Part shown: piece after piece, positions 35,346 through 46,930 of the stretch | How the letters are laid out: each line of letters starts with the position of its first letter | Position numbering within the stretch: position 1 is the stretch's first letter | Assembly: GCA_026413225.1 (NCBI GenBank) | Contig: CM048552.1 | Coordinates: 137,033,053 to 137,097,052 of the forward strand | Direction of reading: 5' to 3' | DNA from: Otis tarda | Lineage: Eukaryota; Chordata; Aves; Otidiformes; Otididae | Length of the DNA: 64,000 nt | Notes under the pieces: model-generated | What the model was told of the DNA's origin: nothing | The model's database searches: none | What the model saw: the letters and a program-made list of their open reading frames with translations, nothing else | Made by a program: the position numbers and the translations under genes

Positions 35346-36237
35346 ATTTGACACCAAGTTGTGTGGTGCCGTCGACACGCTGGAAGGGAGGGATGCCATC
35401 CAGAGGGACCTTGACAGGCTGGAGAGGTGGGCCTGTGCCAACCTCATGAAGTTCAACCAGGCCAAGTGCAAGGTCCTGCACCTGGGTCGTGGCAATCCCA
35501 GGCACAAATACAGGCTGGGGGGAAAATGGATTGAGAGCAGCCCTGAGGAGAAGGACTTGGGAGTGCTGGTGGACGAGAAGCTCAACATGAGTGGGCAATG
35601 CGCCCTTGCGGCCCAGAAGGCCAACCGCATCCTGGGCTGCATCAAGTGGAGTGTGGCCAGCAGGTCGAGGGAGGTGATTCTCCCCCTCTACTGTGCCCTG
35701 GTGAGACCCCACCTGGAGTACTGTGTCCAGTTCTGGAGCCCCCAACACAAGAAGGACATGGACCGGTTGGAGAAGGTCCAGAGGAGGGCCACGAAGATGA
35801 TAAGAGGGCTGGAGCACCTCTCGTATGAGGACAGGCTGAGAGAATTGGGGCTGTTCAGCCTGGAGAAGAGGAAGCTCCGGGGAGACCTGATAACGGTCTT
35901 CCAGTACCTCAAGGGGGCCTACAAGAAAGTTGGGGAAAGGCTGTTTAGTAGGGCCTGTTGCAATAGGACGAGGGGTAATGGTTTTAAAATAAAAGGGGGT
36001 AGATTTAGATTGGAAATTAGGAAAAAATTTTTGACGATGCGAGTTATAGAACATTGGAACAGGTTGCCCAGAAAGGTGGTGGAGGCCCCATCCCTGGAGA
36101 CGTACAAGGCCAGGCTGGATGAGGCTCTGAGCAACCTGATCTAGTTGGGGATGTCCCTGCTCCTTGCAGGGGGGTTGGACTAGATGACCTTTGAAGGTCC
36201 CTTCCAACCCTAACCATTCTGTGATTCTATGATTCTA
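35346..36237 (+). mobile_element. CR1 LINE 3' fragment with open frame
   Basis: Similarity to CR1 starts at about 35346-35350, right at the codons that follow the catalytic FADD box, and runs to the octamer tail ATTCTGTGATTCTATGATTCT ending at about 36237 (given in two parts: ATTCTGTG, then ATTCTATG). It is the least damaged of the CR1 copies here. Flanks on both sides are unique. Truncation during target-primed reverse transcription accounts for the sharp left edge. Confidence 0.95.
35350..36144 (+). pseudogene. CR1 ORF2 C-terminal part, uninterrupted
   Basis: The 265 codons from DTKLCGAVD to the native TAG at 36142-36144 contain no stop or frameshift; 18 flanking codons upstream are also open by chance. 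The segment covers the RT thumb and the C-terminal region: [20 protein letters not shown], a [13 protein letters not shown] segment and [19 protein letters not shown]. All catalytic aspartates lie upstream of the truncation, so no RT activity is possible. Survival of the frame reflects youth rather than selection, unless the fragment was exapted, for which nothing here argues. The antisense strand also has a long open frame (35245-36207), a by-product of codon usage. Confidence 0.9.
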
Positions 36238-38829
36238 AATTTGAAATTCCTCTGAAAAGTCCACAGCAAGCATTATCTCTGATATTCTAGGCTACCTTAA
36301 AATAGCTGTAATTTTCCTTCTGACCCCTGGGGAATTTTCATAAGCACTAGAAAACTCTTGGCTGAATCCTATTTGCCTTATTCCGAGATTTAGTCTGGGT
36401 CTTTCTGAAATTACCAGGAATGTTTGTATGAGTAAGGCAGGAAACATTTTATGCTATCCCCACAAACTATGCGATAGGGAAATTTGTCAGCCAGGCTTTC
36501 CAGGAATGATTGCATTGATTTATCTTCAGTGTGGTATGTCTCAACAAGATTCCTTCAAACACTTCATTCTTAAAGCTATTCCCCTTTAAGATACCCCTGA
36601 CATCTACAACTTTTATAGCTTGAAGTGCTAGATGGTTGCTCCTCAGATGGTCGTTACTTCACAAACAGTCGTGGTTTTGACAGCCATGGGCTATGCACTG
36701 CAAAATCCCAAATCTCTGCATCAGAGGCTGGAATTCTTCTTTTACAGAATAATTTATTTCACTTTCTCCAAAACTTTATTGTTTTATTTTGCTTAGTTTC
36801 TTGTTATACTTCCCGGAGCCAAAAAGGGGCTCTTCATCCCTTCCCATGAGCTCCCTACATGTCATGCTTGTAAGTGCATTCTCTGCGGTGCCTGTCCTCC
36901 CAAAAACTTCTCTGCCATGGCAGCTGGCTAAGTTACGAGTGAGGGATAAAGAATAACAATATCCCCTGGGCCCCTTGACTCCAGGGCAAATCCTGCATGG
37001 CAGCGACAGTCACTGCTGGTCCAGGAGAGCTGCAGCGGGACAGATAAGAAAGGCATGTGGGCTCTGGGGAGAACCTCCATAGGAGGCAGGGGCCTCTGCA
37101 AAAGTGGAGCTCTAAACAGCAGGAGGGAAGCGCCTGGGATAAGTCTCATGCAGACCGACCAGAAAACAAGGAGGTATCCTAATTCCACAGCAAGTTCAAC
37201 CTTTTTTCTATTACAGACCCTATAGCTTGAAATGGTTCCTGTTTTAATTCAGAGCCTCCTCCAGTAAGACCACAGTGGCATTCATCCTGAGCTGTGAAGG
37301 GAGAATTTTGAAAGCTCAGGCTTGGCAGCTTTGTCTGGAAAAGCTTTGCTGCTGCCATAATGCCCTGGGAGAATGACAGAGAAAATGTAGGCTGTTAAAA
37401 ATTAAAAGGATGAATACTGTAAACAAACTGATTAAATTCTGTAACCTCTTCAACTTCATGGCTCTAGGGTGGCTTATGTTCTGTTAAAATGAATGGATTC
37501 TGCAAGCTGGGAGGAGGAAATTAGAGTTGGTTAACAGAAAAAAAAACAAGCAATGTGGGGTAAAAGAAGACACAAACAGCTAAAGAGAAATTGTTATTTT
37601 ATTTTATCCATCTGGTCTACTCTTGTGGTGATCTGCCTCATTATTTCATGGGGTAGAATATGATAAATGCCTACAGACAAGGCTTTACAGAATGCAGGTG
37701 ATTTTTTCTGCGTAGTTATCCAATCCTGTTTAAAGTCAGTTTGAAGGATACCATGCCCAGAGCATTTTCCAGGGTAATTGTACCCATCCAAATCTGAAAT
37801 ACGTTAAGTTGTAATAAGACAAAATTCCTGTTCTGTCCTATTTCAAAATGCCTGAGATGCAAAGTGTCTTCAAATTAAGAAAACTATGAAGGACAAAACT
37901 TCTTGCCAGCCATTCCTTTATAGCGCAGACTTATTTTCACAAATATTAATGGATATGACTCCATATAATAAGGTAGGAGAGAGAGAGTAAACTATTAAAC
38001 ATGACACAGGTTGTTTTTATGGGTGTGAACTTAGAAGAGACATGGGATGTTTTGTGTCTCTGTCCTTTGCCAAAAGCTTTGTCAGGTTGGGAAGCTGTAT
38101 CTTCTCTGGGGTATCCCAAAGTACCTGCACGATGGCAATCCAGTGAAGTATGTGCCTACGTTGCCTGCAGCTAGAGAGCTGTCTTTGGCATTACCATTAA
38201 CATGCTTCATAAGCCCTGTGGAGCACACTACAATGAAAACATGTGGTCACAGGCTCCACTGGGATCCTTGAGGTTCAGAATTGTTCTCCACTGCAATAGG
38301 ACACATGAGCCAGTAAGGGTTCATGGTAAGGGTTCATGGTTCACCTCAGGTAAGAGGTGCAGATGACGGGATGTCATATTCTGAGCATGGCAAAATGGGG
38401 TACATGTACCCATGGCAGTGGAATGAGACAGAGGAAAGTTCCCTTTTCCTCAAGAAAGTGCGGGCGAAATCATCACTGAAAGAAATCTGTGCAAGTCTGG
38501 AGCTGGTAATGTCATTAGCAGAGGAAGAGGCCAGGTGGAGTAGAAATGTACCTACAGATTTACACCTAACTAGTGAGCACACTTACAGAGAGACAGACCC
38601 GTGTTGGAGAAGTGCACACTTTGCTGTGAAAAAGGATGATGAAGCTACCACTTTGGAGGTCTTGGGTCAGAGAGGAACACGACGTAATGAACCGAAATTC
38701 TTATGAAATTATTAGTCCTCTTTCTTCTCTCTCATATCATGAATGCAGCTAGTGTCCCACATGAGAAACTCTGGCTAGGCAAGAGAACAATTGAGAGGGG
38801 CTGAAATACTCTAGTAAAAATCAAAGCAG
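36238..38829. other. Unique non-coding stretch
   Basis: No gene recognised. The 13-bp duplication at 38313-38338 lies here. An open plus-strand frame of 127 codons at 38323-38706 has no recognisable domain, no clear splice sites and starts inside that duplication, so it is not called. Confidence 0.5.
38313..38338. repeat. 13-bp tandem duplication
   Basis: GTAAGGGTTCATG is repeated exactly twice (38313-38325 and 38326-38338), followed by GTTCAC. Confidence 0.9.
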
Positions 38830-38834
38830 TAGAG

Positions 38835-39135
38835 GAACTTCACTGAGTTCAGTCCCCTGTCATTTCTGGCAGTCACATCCTGTAACCCCATAGGTTTATA
38901 ATTGATCAAGCTCTATTTTACAGCTAATTAGATTTTTTTTTCCTTAATGCCTCCAAGTAGCAAGCTATTCCAGATCTTCTCTTCAATAATGTCTAGAAGT
39001 TCTCTAATTATCAGCATAAGCTTCTTTATGGACAGGTTATATTAGTTCCTTAACCTAAATAACAATTTTCCACCATGGGATTTCCTTTGTTAATAAATTT
39101 ATAAAGACCAACCATAGTCCCTTTCAGACATTAAT
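38835..39135 (-). mobile_element. Ancient L3/CR1-type LINE 3' fragment
   Basis: On the minus strand this matches the 3' region of old amniote L3/CR1 elements. Seen on the plus strand, 'agttcagtcccctgtcatt' near 38845 is followed by 'aagctattccagat' near 38961, 'cttctttatggacag' near 39020 and 'aatttataaagaccaa' near 39096, in the family's order and spacing. No coding frame remains. Divergence is high, like the 4.2-kb fragment; the two are different portions and may come from the same old family. Confidence 0.7.
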
Positions 39136-40494
39136 GGGAACCTAAACAAACCAAGTTGGTTGCTTTCTTATCATTTACGCATACTCTCCTTAACAATTGG
39201 GAGTGGGGGAGGGAGAGATGGGAATCTGGGGACACAATCTGCATTAAACTTGATATGAGTCAGAGGGTTAAGTCTCTGCTCATCTCTCAGAAGAGAAGCA
39301 CCTCTGGGATCCTCCCTTTCTAAACTTGTAGAAGAGTTAAATAGTTCAGACAATACTCTGATCTCCAATTGACTGAATTGCACTAGATGCCTAAATATTG
39401 CCTTTGATATAAATTAAAAATGAGCCAGGCAGTGTTACTGACATTATAAACTCATGGGAATGAGCTTTCATACATGTACTGTACTTTCTCTTGTTGATTT
39501 ATTTTTTTATTCTGGTTTGTTTGATTTTCATTTACTTATAAAAATAGAGGGAAGAGAAACTTGAACTGAATTTCCTATTCAGTGTTTAAAGTGCTTGTGT
39601 AACTTCAAGCACTAAGAGACAATATCATATAGTTAACATGCACTTTTACAAATTCTTTGAAAACTAAACTACGTGGCACCATTTAGACATTATTTACATA
39701 GATGCAACCTTTCATATAACAAAATACAGTGAATGGAAGTGGAAATGAAATAAAATCAAATTAGAAGTACAATACAAAATTGCAATAGCCAGAATAGGTG
39801 AACTTTGGAACAGAGAATAATGGGAGTTTCTACAGCAGCAGCAATTTTAAAATTAAGACTGCATACTTTTCTAAAATGTATGCATTGTCTTAAAGAAGAA
39901 ATTAACTTTGTGAAGTATTTAGGTTACACTAGGTGTTCATAGTAATCCCGTGTGTCAATAAAAACAAATTGTTTAAAATTATTATATGTACTGTAAGATT
40001 ATTCAAACTGCTCTAGGATAGAGTTGTAAATAAATGAGGTAGCTACACTGCAGAGAGGTAAAGCTGGTAGTTACCTACCCATATAAGTAGGAATGGCAGC
40101 AAAAAAAAAAAGCTTATACACAAAGACAAAATAGTTATGCTTCCTTTTGATGATTGTTTCCTGTTAAGATTAGCAATTTCTCTGGAATAATGAACACAAT
40201 AGGAATGGAAAATCCTTGTGAAATCTCTCCATAGGTATCAAGGACACTGGGAGAATCTGACGTTAAGCTTTCTACTACACAAATTTTGGACAAAATGCCA
40301 GTAATGTGACAGGTTTATATTGAGTACAAACACGGCCCAGTACACCAGACATGCCCTTTCATGTTCAGCATGAACAGAACAAAGTATTGCCATATTGTAA
40401 GCAAGATTCATTCCAAGAAGATACATGGCAAATACTAAGCAGATGCTGCCCTTCCGTCACCAAAACAGATAGTTGCAGAAATGCTGTTTGGAAG
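39136..40494. other. Unique AT-rich stretch
   Basis: Nothing recognised except an 11-A run near 40100. No open frame worth calling. Confidence 0.6.
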
Positions 40495-40840
40495 AAGCCT
40501 CTGGCGTCATCTAGCTCAAAAAGCTGGGCTACTGACAGTCATCAGCCCTGGCCATGTCTTGCCACATCTTGAAATCCTCTGGAGAGGGAGATCCCACGTC
40601 TCTGGGCATCTGTTGCAGCTCTGCACTGCCCTCCTACATTGTCCATATGTCCTGCCTTCAGAGTTTCCTAACATCTGAACTGAACTCTCACTCTCTGGGC
40701 ATTGCCCTCTGCTTTACCTTAAATTGAGAGGGCTTGGGTCTGTCATCTTTGCAGCAACCTTTCCTTAGCAGGATTGTCTCTTTGGCAAGTCTTGATTTGG
40801 TTTGCTCTTCAGTTACGGTCATATAACTTTCTCTACCTCT
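40495..40840 (-). mobile_element. Diverged CR1 LINE 3' fragment
   Basis: Read on the plus strand, the usual antisense CR1 landmarks come in order: 'gtcatctagctca' (40506), 'cttgaaatcctctgg' (40568), a 'cacgtctctgggcatctgtt' segment (40595) and 'agtttcctaacatctgaac' (40661). Each carries many substitutions and small indels. No octamer tail is visible at the left edge. It is older than the copies at 22.7 and 35.3 kb. Confidence 0.65.
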
Positions 40841-43800
40841 TTATTGCCTCCCACTCATTAGTTACATTTCTTGACACCCCTATATTCCAAATTCTATGGC
40901 CATTTAATATTATCTGATGGGGAAAAGCATCAGATTTCCCCTTACCTTGTGATGTTTCTATGATGTAATTCTCAGTTCTGCTTGACTTATAAAGCATTTG
41001 AGGGACTGACTCAAAGTCCACTGAAATCTTATGGGAAAGGTCTTAAAAACGGTGATTTTGTTTCAGCTTCAGGTGAGTGATTCTAACCTGTTTCAATGTA
41101 TTGACCATTCCAAAAGTAAAAGTGCAATAAGACTGCACAGCAATAAGGTTCCCCACATACAGCATTAGGCTTAGCTTCGCCCCTCTGTCCAAGTAGGTGT
41201 GAATCCAAGTCTTTCCTATGTCTCAAACAAGTACAGAATAGACTGAAGGGGGGCAAAATATGAGGAATTTTCTTTTTAACATCATGGTAATGGAGTTTTT
41301 GACAGTAAGTATTGACTAGTTTCATGTTTCTCTTCTGCAAGATGGGGAGAGAGGAGCATAAGACAAAATTTTTACTAAGTGCTACCCCATGTACAAGGTA
41401 CATTCTTTTGAAGTATCAATATTCTTTTAGAGCATCTGCTCTTCAAAGGAAAAAATGACAACTGGTTTTAATAGAAAACCTTAAGCCCTAAGCATAATAG
41501 ATAAAGAATGTGAATGTCTTTTGATGTAACCAGAAGTCTTTGATGTATTTATAAAATCTTGCAATACATCTTGTATTTTCAGCCAGTTAATATATGGATT
41601 AAAATAATTAGTTATAACTAACACATTTTACAATGTTTTAAAGCTGTTTTCCTGGATCTTCCCTTTTCTTCCTTCACTGGTGACATGCCTGCTGCTTTTG
41701 GAAGCCATCTCTCTGGTTTCCATAGTCAAAGGCAGATGTGTTAATACAGAAATGCTTAATGACCCAAATAAAGCATCCTTAATACAAATGGAAATTAAAA
41801 GCGGAGTCTGTGTTGGATGAGGGAAACCAGGCTGTTGCTATGCGGCTGGTTTCATTTATGAAGTTGACAGTTCCCTTGCTTAGCAGAGCAAGAGCCAAAT
41901 TGTACTTTCATTTCATGACACAATAGCATAATTCACACTAGCTCCACCGAGGTTAGTGAATTTATTCTCAATTTATCTCTTGGGGAGCAGGAGTATTTGG
42001 CCTTCACTAGAATAGCATTTCATTTGCCACCTTGTAAGATAAATGCATCGGAGACTTTTAAGAAAAATCTAAACCGATATATTTGTTCTGTAGAAGTACT
42101 AGTGTTATTAAAATCATCTTATTCCTTTTCAATGGCTGTCTTCTACGAGGAAAATAGACCCTTTCTCTGGCTTTTGGGAATTTTATCTGACCAGCACTCG
42201 CCACTGCTCCTGTCCTGAAATCTGAGAATAATGCCTTCCCCGAAGTTCTCTTTTAATAGCTTCAGATTTCTCTGGTGCTTCCATTTCATAGAAAAGTTGT
42301 TGCCCTCAGAAAATATCAAGAGCTGTTTTGACTGTTTGTCCACTTATGACTTTATTTTTCACAATAAAATCGGGTGTTTTCAAATCAGCAGAGTGTAATT
42401 GCATGTGCTAAGGGAGTGTTCACATCTCCTCTGCCATAATGAATGTGTCCCAGGGCTATGGTATCTATCTGCCCTTTCAAACTGCCTGCTTAATTTCCCC
42501 TGCAGCAGCCCAGCACCTGCTGCTCATTTCACCACGGGGACTCATTGTGAATTTTTCTAATAATATTCATGCATCTGTCCTGCACACTTTCTTATGTGAA
42601 CATCTCTATTACTTCCCTTCAATCAACCTACCTTTGTTTCTACGACCTTTATTTTATAAATAACTAGGGACTTTGTGCTATGTGAAGCTTTATCACACGA
42701 CTGCCACCTGGTCTTCAGAGTTGTCCACATACCTGAATGATAGAAAAGATACACTGAACCCCAAAAACACATCAGAAAGCCTCCTGGTCTTTATTTGATG
42801 TATTTTGTACTTTCAGATAGGATTTTCCTTGTAAAATCATGTGGTTTAGGGAAAAATGTCAACAAAATGCTCTTGCTGCTCCCTATCTCTTCTCTCTTAC
42901 TGCCCTCTCATCATTTCTTTTCTTGTAAGTCAGTGCAATTGCTCCAGCTGAATTATCGTCAATCATTACTGCAGTTACTAAGTAATGCCTCTGCTCTTTG
43001 CTTGATCTATTGTTTTGTTACAACTCCACATGTAATGTCACCACAGCTCTTTTCCAGTGGTGTACTGGACAATATTGAGGCAGGATTCACCTGGGATTAA
43101 GCCATGTGAATTGAGGTGTCTGTGTTTGAGCTACATGAGAAAATCAGCTGCTAACGTCATCCTGAAGGTAGGTGCCTCATGTCAATGGAGATGTGCTAGG
43201 ACATCCAACAGATCCATAAAGGACCAGCAGGCGTGACACATAAGTCATAGGACATCTTCTGGAGAAGCTGGTCCAAGCAGGCGACCCTCTAGCATCTAAA
43301 ATGATGCTTAAACATCTTCCACCAAGCAACTGCAAGTCTCTTATTAATACTACCTCTTTTTAGGTGTTCTAATAATGAGTTGAATCTTGCCTTATGTTAT
43401 ACAAGCAAGGTCAATCCAGTATGCTTTTCAGGTAAGAACTACTCTGTTCAGGCTTTTGCCTGAACAACGACAGCTGGGTTGGGTTTCTATGCATGTTTGT
43501 GATTACTTTTAATGCACTATCTTCTTAAAATATTTTGGTTTTGTTTAGAATACCCTCTGTTAAAATCACTTTTGTTCTTTTTTTCCTAAAAAAACCCAGG
43601 TGAAAGCTGCCAAATTTGAAGGTTTTCTTTTCCATTCCCATGCAGTAACTTTCAATTTTTGCTCTCCAAGTCTACCACATAGGTTTATCATTATTTCCCT
43701 TTGAATTCCTCACAGACAAATAATGGGCCCTATTTGCACTCTTGTTGAATAGGTGTCACAAGCAAAGGATTTTGCTCAGCACTTTGTTGGATCAAGCCTT

Positions 43801-44934
43801 ATCTTCATACATTTCCTGTGGAAATTCCGCAACACTATGGGCCAGATCTGTGCTGTGATCAGACAAGTCACATAACTGGTGTGAGAAGGGTAGTTTCCAA
43901 GATTTGGGTAGTGAACAACTATCCAGCTGATGCTTTTCAGACTTGACCTGAACTGTGTTTTTACTGCAGCTGGCCTCCTGCCTTTAGTTCACATTAGAAA
44001 ATGTTATTGTTCACTGATTTTGGAGAATGATCCAAGAAGAATCTTCCAAACTGGCTTCTATCACACTGTATTGAGAAGCTCCTTCCCAGTTTCCACCACT
44101 TCAGTAGTGAATAATAATAAATGAGAAACAGAATCTGGAACAGCCTCATTCAAACTGTTCAGATGCCCAGTCTCCTATCTCTACTCCACCAGCAAGAATA
44201 GGAGTGCTGGGGATTGTCAGGGGAGCTCCTGCTCTGGAGCCTCTGCTTGACTTCATACCACTCGGGGCTGAGCAGCTACACCGATGGATAAAGTCCTAAT
44301 ACTTCAGATTGTCTCTGGGAGTGTTTTGTTTACTTTTGACCTTACAAAGACAAATTAATCACAGCCTTTGACTTCTGATTTTTACCAGGAAACTTTCTCT
44401 CGCCTGGATTAAAAAATAAAATTCCCAGAGGCTTGGTTTTAATAAAGGTGACTTATCTTCTCTTAGATTTTCTTTATGAATATGACTCTCCTGGTTTTGC
44501 AAACTCCTCCTCAAATCTCCTGCTGGTGCCTCATACACATATATCAGGTGGATTGAGTAGAAGACAGGAAGAAATAAAACAGTGCTTCATTGAAGTTGCA
44601 TTATATTTCATCTCCCTCAGATACATAATGTCTTTAAAAAATGAGTAATGTAGTGAATTAAAAGGAAATGCTACTCAGTGGAATTGAGTGAACTAATGAG
44701 AAATAGACAAATACCAACAGAAAGAAAAGGACTCAAAAGAGAGTGAGGCAAGGAATTAAGAGAAGACAGTTCAGTGAAGCCCACCTTCAACCTTTCAATA
44801 CAATCTTTTCGCTCTTTAAATAAAAATAAAAAGCTATAACGGCAGATGCTGGAGGCCTCCTGTAAGAAGTTTTAAAAAGAAAGTAATCAAACAACAGAAA
44901 ATATGAAAGTTCAAATAAGGAGTAAAGGCTTAGA
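40841..44934. other. Unique stretch with possible old repeat debris
   Basis: No gene recognised. Short segments near 41890-41975 (GAGCCAAATTGT) and 43770-43895 (CACTTTGTTGGATCAAGCC, GGGCCAGATCTG) resemble pieces of old amniote interspersed repeats but are too diverged to name. Confidence 0.45.
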
Positions 44935-45110
44935 AGAGACTTGCTGGGTCATTGAGTCTGATCCTCTGCCATTTCAGACAATTTTTCTGGTAAACTGAGC
45001 AACCACCCTCAAACTAGCTGAGCTTTTTCTCCCTTCACTCCTATAGGAGGGCCACTGCAGCATTGCTGATTTCCTGCCTAAACTTGTCCAGATTAGTGCA
45101 AACCAATGAA
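44935..45110 (-). mobile_element. Possible L3/CR1-type LINE 3' fragment
   Basis: The antisense pattern 'gggtcattgagtctgatcctctgccatt' (near 44950), split here as GGGTCATTGAGTCTG and ATCCTCTGCCATT, then a Leu/Phe-rich 'ctgagctttttctccc' segment near 45018, resembles the terminal part of L3/CR1 copies. It is short and strongly diverged, and it ends about 65 bp before the solo LTR. Confidence 0.5.
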
Positions 45111-45360
45111 CTCTTTTATCAGCATTATTAATCGACTTCAATATGCTCTTATATTCACCCTTTATGAGTTACTAATTGTCGTAGTTCAGCCCCGATCGGG
45201 ACCAGACTACGCAGTCTCTCTCTCACTCCCCCCACCCTCCAAAAGAATAGGGAGAGAAAATACAAGGAAAAATGGCTCAAGGTTTGAGATAAAGACAGGG
45301 AGAAAATCCTTAAAGTTACTGTTACGGGCAAAACAGACTCGACTTGGGGAAAACTATTCA

Positions 45361-45366
45361 TTTATT
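45361..45366 (-). terminator. AATAAA poly(A) signal of the LTR
   Basis: AATAAA on the minus strand, about 185 bp from the LTR 3' end, followed by a T-rich stretch. The long distance from the TATA-like box (about 790 bp) would imply an unusually long R region, so one of the two signals may not be the one used. Confidence 0.45.
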
Positions 45367-46154
45367 ACTACAAACAGCAGGATAATGAGATAGAGAACAA
45401 GATAGCCTCCCTCCACCCCTCCCTCTTCCCAAGCTTAACATTATTTCTACTACCTTCCCCTCTCGAGCGGCACAGGGGAAGAAGAGGGAATGGGGGTTGC
45501 AGTCAGTTCATCATATGTTGTTTCACGCCGCTTCTTCATGGTCGGGGGAAGAACTCCTCACATTCCTCCCCTGCTTCGTTGTGGGGTCCCACCCATACAC
45601 CACAGTCCTTCGTGAAACTGCTCCAGCGTGGGTCATCTCTGCCACGGAGTGCAGTCCCTCCAGAACAGCTGTCCCAGCGGGCCCTCCACAGGCCACAGCC
45701 GCCTTCAGGCATCCACCTCCCCTGGTGTGGGGTCCTTCACGGGCTCCAGGTGGATCTCTGCTCCTCCGTGGACCTCCATGGGCTGCAGGGGGACAACCTG
45801 CTCCACCATGGTCATCACCACAGGGGAGGGGGGGAATCTTGGCCAGGAGCCGCATTACTCCTCCCCCTCCTTCTGAACTGACCTTGGCGTCTGCAGCCGT
45901 TCCTCTCACAAGAAAAGTTCTTCACAACAGGCTGGCAGACGCCTCTCCGAATCTCTTCACATCATCCAGCTCATCTCCTCTCCACTTCTTGCAGCCAGGC
46001 CGGGCCAAGTTGGGCCCAGTCGGCTGCCTGGCGAGAGGCCAGAGGGTGAGGCCTGCAAGGCCCATGAGGCCTGCACCTCCCCCTCTGCGCCTCTGCCCCC
46101 GCTCAGCTTCTTCACATCTTCTCTTCTCTCTTTTTTTTTTTCTGTTTTCCCCTT

Positions 46155-46162
46155 CTTAAATA
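46155..46162 (-). promoter_or_regulatory. TATA-like box of the LTR
   Basis: TATTTAAG on the minus strand, about 175 bp from the LTR 5' end. Its position between U3-like and GC-rich sequence fits a retroviral core promoter. Activity is inferred only. Confidence 0.5.
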
Positions 46163-46491
46163 CATTATCGCAGAGGCATTATCATGGAACATTCTGCTAC
46201 CAGTCGGCTCAGCCTTGGCCAGCAGCGCATCTGCCCTAGGCCCAGCCGAGTCCACTGAACGAAGGGGAGCGACTTCTAGCAGTTTCCTACAGAAGCTGCC
46301 ACCTTAGGCCCTCCCTCACTAAACAAAACCACAGCACTAATACAAAGCAAACTTTGCTAAAAAATAAGTAATTTTAAATTTCTCCTTTACAAATACATTG
46401 TGATGATCATAAAATTTAAGTTGTAAGCACTATCTTGCATGTAATACATGTACCAAAGATTAAGATTATTAGAACAGTATAATAAGATTTG

Positions 46492-46634
46492 AGAATCACA
46501 GAATCATAGAATAGTATGGCAGAGACCTTTAAAGGTTATCGAGTCCAATCCCCCTGCAAGGAGCAGGGCCATTTCCAACTACATCAGGTTACTCAGAGCC
46601 CCATCCAATCTGACCTTGAATGTTTACAGGGATG
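46492..46634 (-). mobile_element. CR1 LINE tail fragment
   Basis: An antisense CR1 3' end only: octamer-like AGAATCACAGAATCATAG at the left, then 'gtccaatccccctgcaagg' and a final 'ccttgaatgtttacaggg' segment. At about 143 bp it is entirely 3' UTR-proximal. Several substitutions from the 22.7-kb copy, including loss of the 'ggttagggttgg' segment, show moderate age. Confidence 0.9.
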
Positions 46635-46784
46635 TTTAACAAAACTCTTTATAAAGAAATCACCCCACAACCCACAAAAGTAAGAGATACAGGTTAATAA
46701 TACATATTTCTGGAAATCGAAGAGCATGGATGATATAGGCTAAGGTGGGTGATAAAGTTTCCAGTGCCCATATTAGCTTAAATT

Positions 46785-46930
46785 TCCCCTGTGGCCTTGG
46801 GGATGTCACTTTGCCAGCCTGTGCTGCACTGTGCCCATATTCACTACGATGGGGATAGCAACATGTCACAGAGTCACCATGAGGGTAAAGTGTTTCAGAT
46901 CTTGTGATAACGCTAGTCATATTTTAGATA
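46785..46930 (+). mobile_element. MIR-like SINE fragment
   Basis: The order CTGTGGCCTTGGGGATGTCAC, given as CTGTGGCCTTGGGG then ATGTCACTTTG, then 'gatggggatagcaac', 'accatgagggtaaagtg' and 'tcagatcttgtgataacgc' follows the MIR core and 3' segment (ACCTTGGGCAAGTCAC, AAAATGGGGATAAT, GAGGATAAAGTG). Divergence is high. The tRNA-derived head is not recognisable, so it is a core-to-tail fragment. MIR-type SINEs depended on L2-type enzymes for mobility. Confidence 0.7.

Larger units (their letters stand above)
45177..46335 (-). mobile_element. Solo LTR of an avian endogenous retrovirus
   Basis: A 1,159-bp unit reading TGCTGTGGTTTTG to CTACGACA on the minus strand (5'-TG...CA-3'), flanked by the 6-bp direct repeat ACTAAT (45171-45176 and 46336-46341). 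That is a target-site duplication, and 6 bp is typical of class II (ERVK/alpharetrovirus-like) insertions. No gag, pol, env or primer-binding site lies on either side, so it arose by recombination between two LTRs. On the minus strand a TATTTAAG box and an AATAAA signal stand in the order expected for U3-R-U5. The inner part is GC-rich with several CpGs, unlike the flanks. Orientation is opposite to the mini-LTR at 18.6 kb. The named family is not resolved. Confidence 0.85.

Noticed and set aside
35245-36207. Longest open frame in the window, 320 codons on the minus strand
   Set aside because: It is antisense to the CR1 fragment at 35346-36237. The same kind of antisense frame appears at the 22.7-kb copy, so it follows from CR1 codon composition.
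38323-38706. 127-codon plus-strand frame
   Set aside because: Soluble-looking composition but no recognised domain, starts within a 13-bp tandem duplication, and lacks clear splice or promoter context.
45497-46159. 220-codon plus-strand frame rich in Pro, Ser and Arg
   Set aside because: It lies wholly inside the solo LTR, antisense to it, in GC-rich sequence where stops are rare. No domain is recognised.
18601-46335. The two LTR units as ends of one provirus
   Set aside because: They are in opposite orientation, 26 kb apart, have different flanking duplications, and have no retroviral genes between them.
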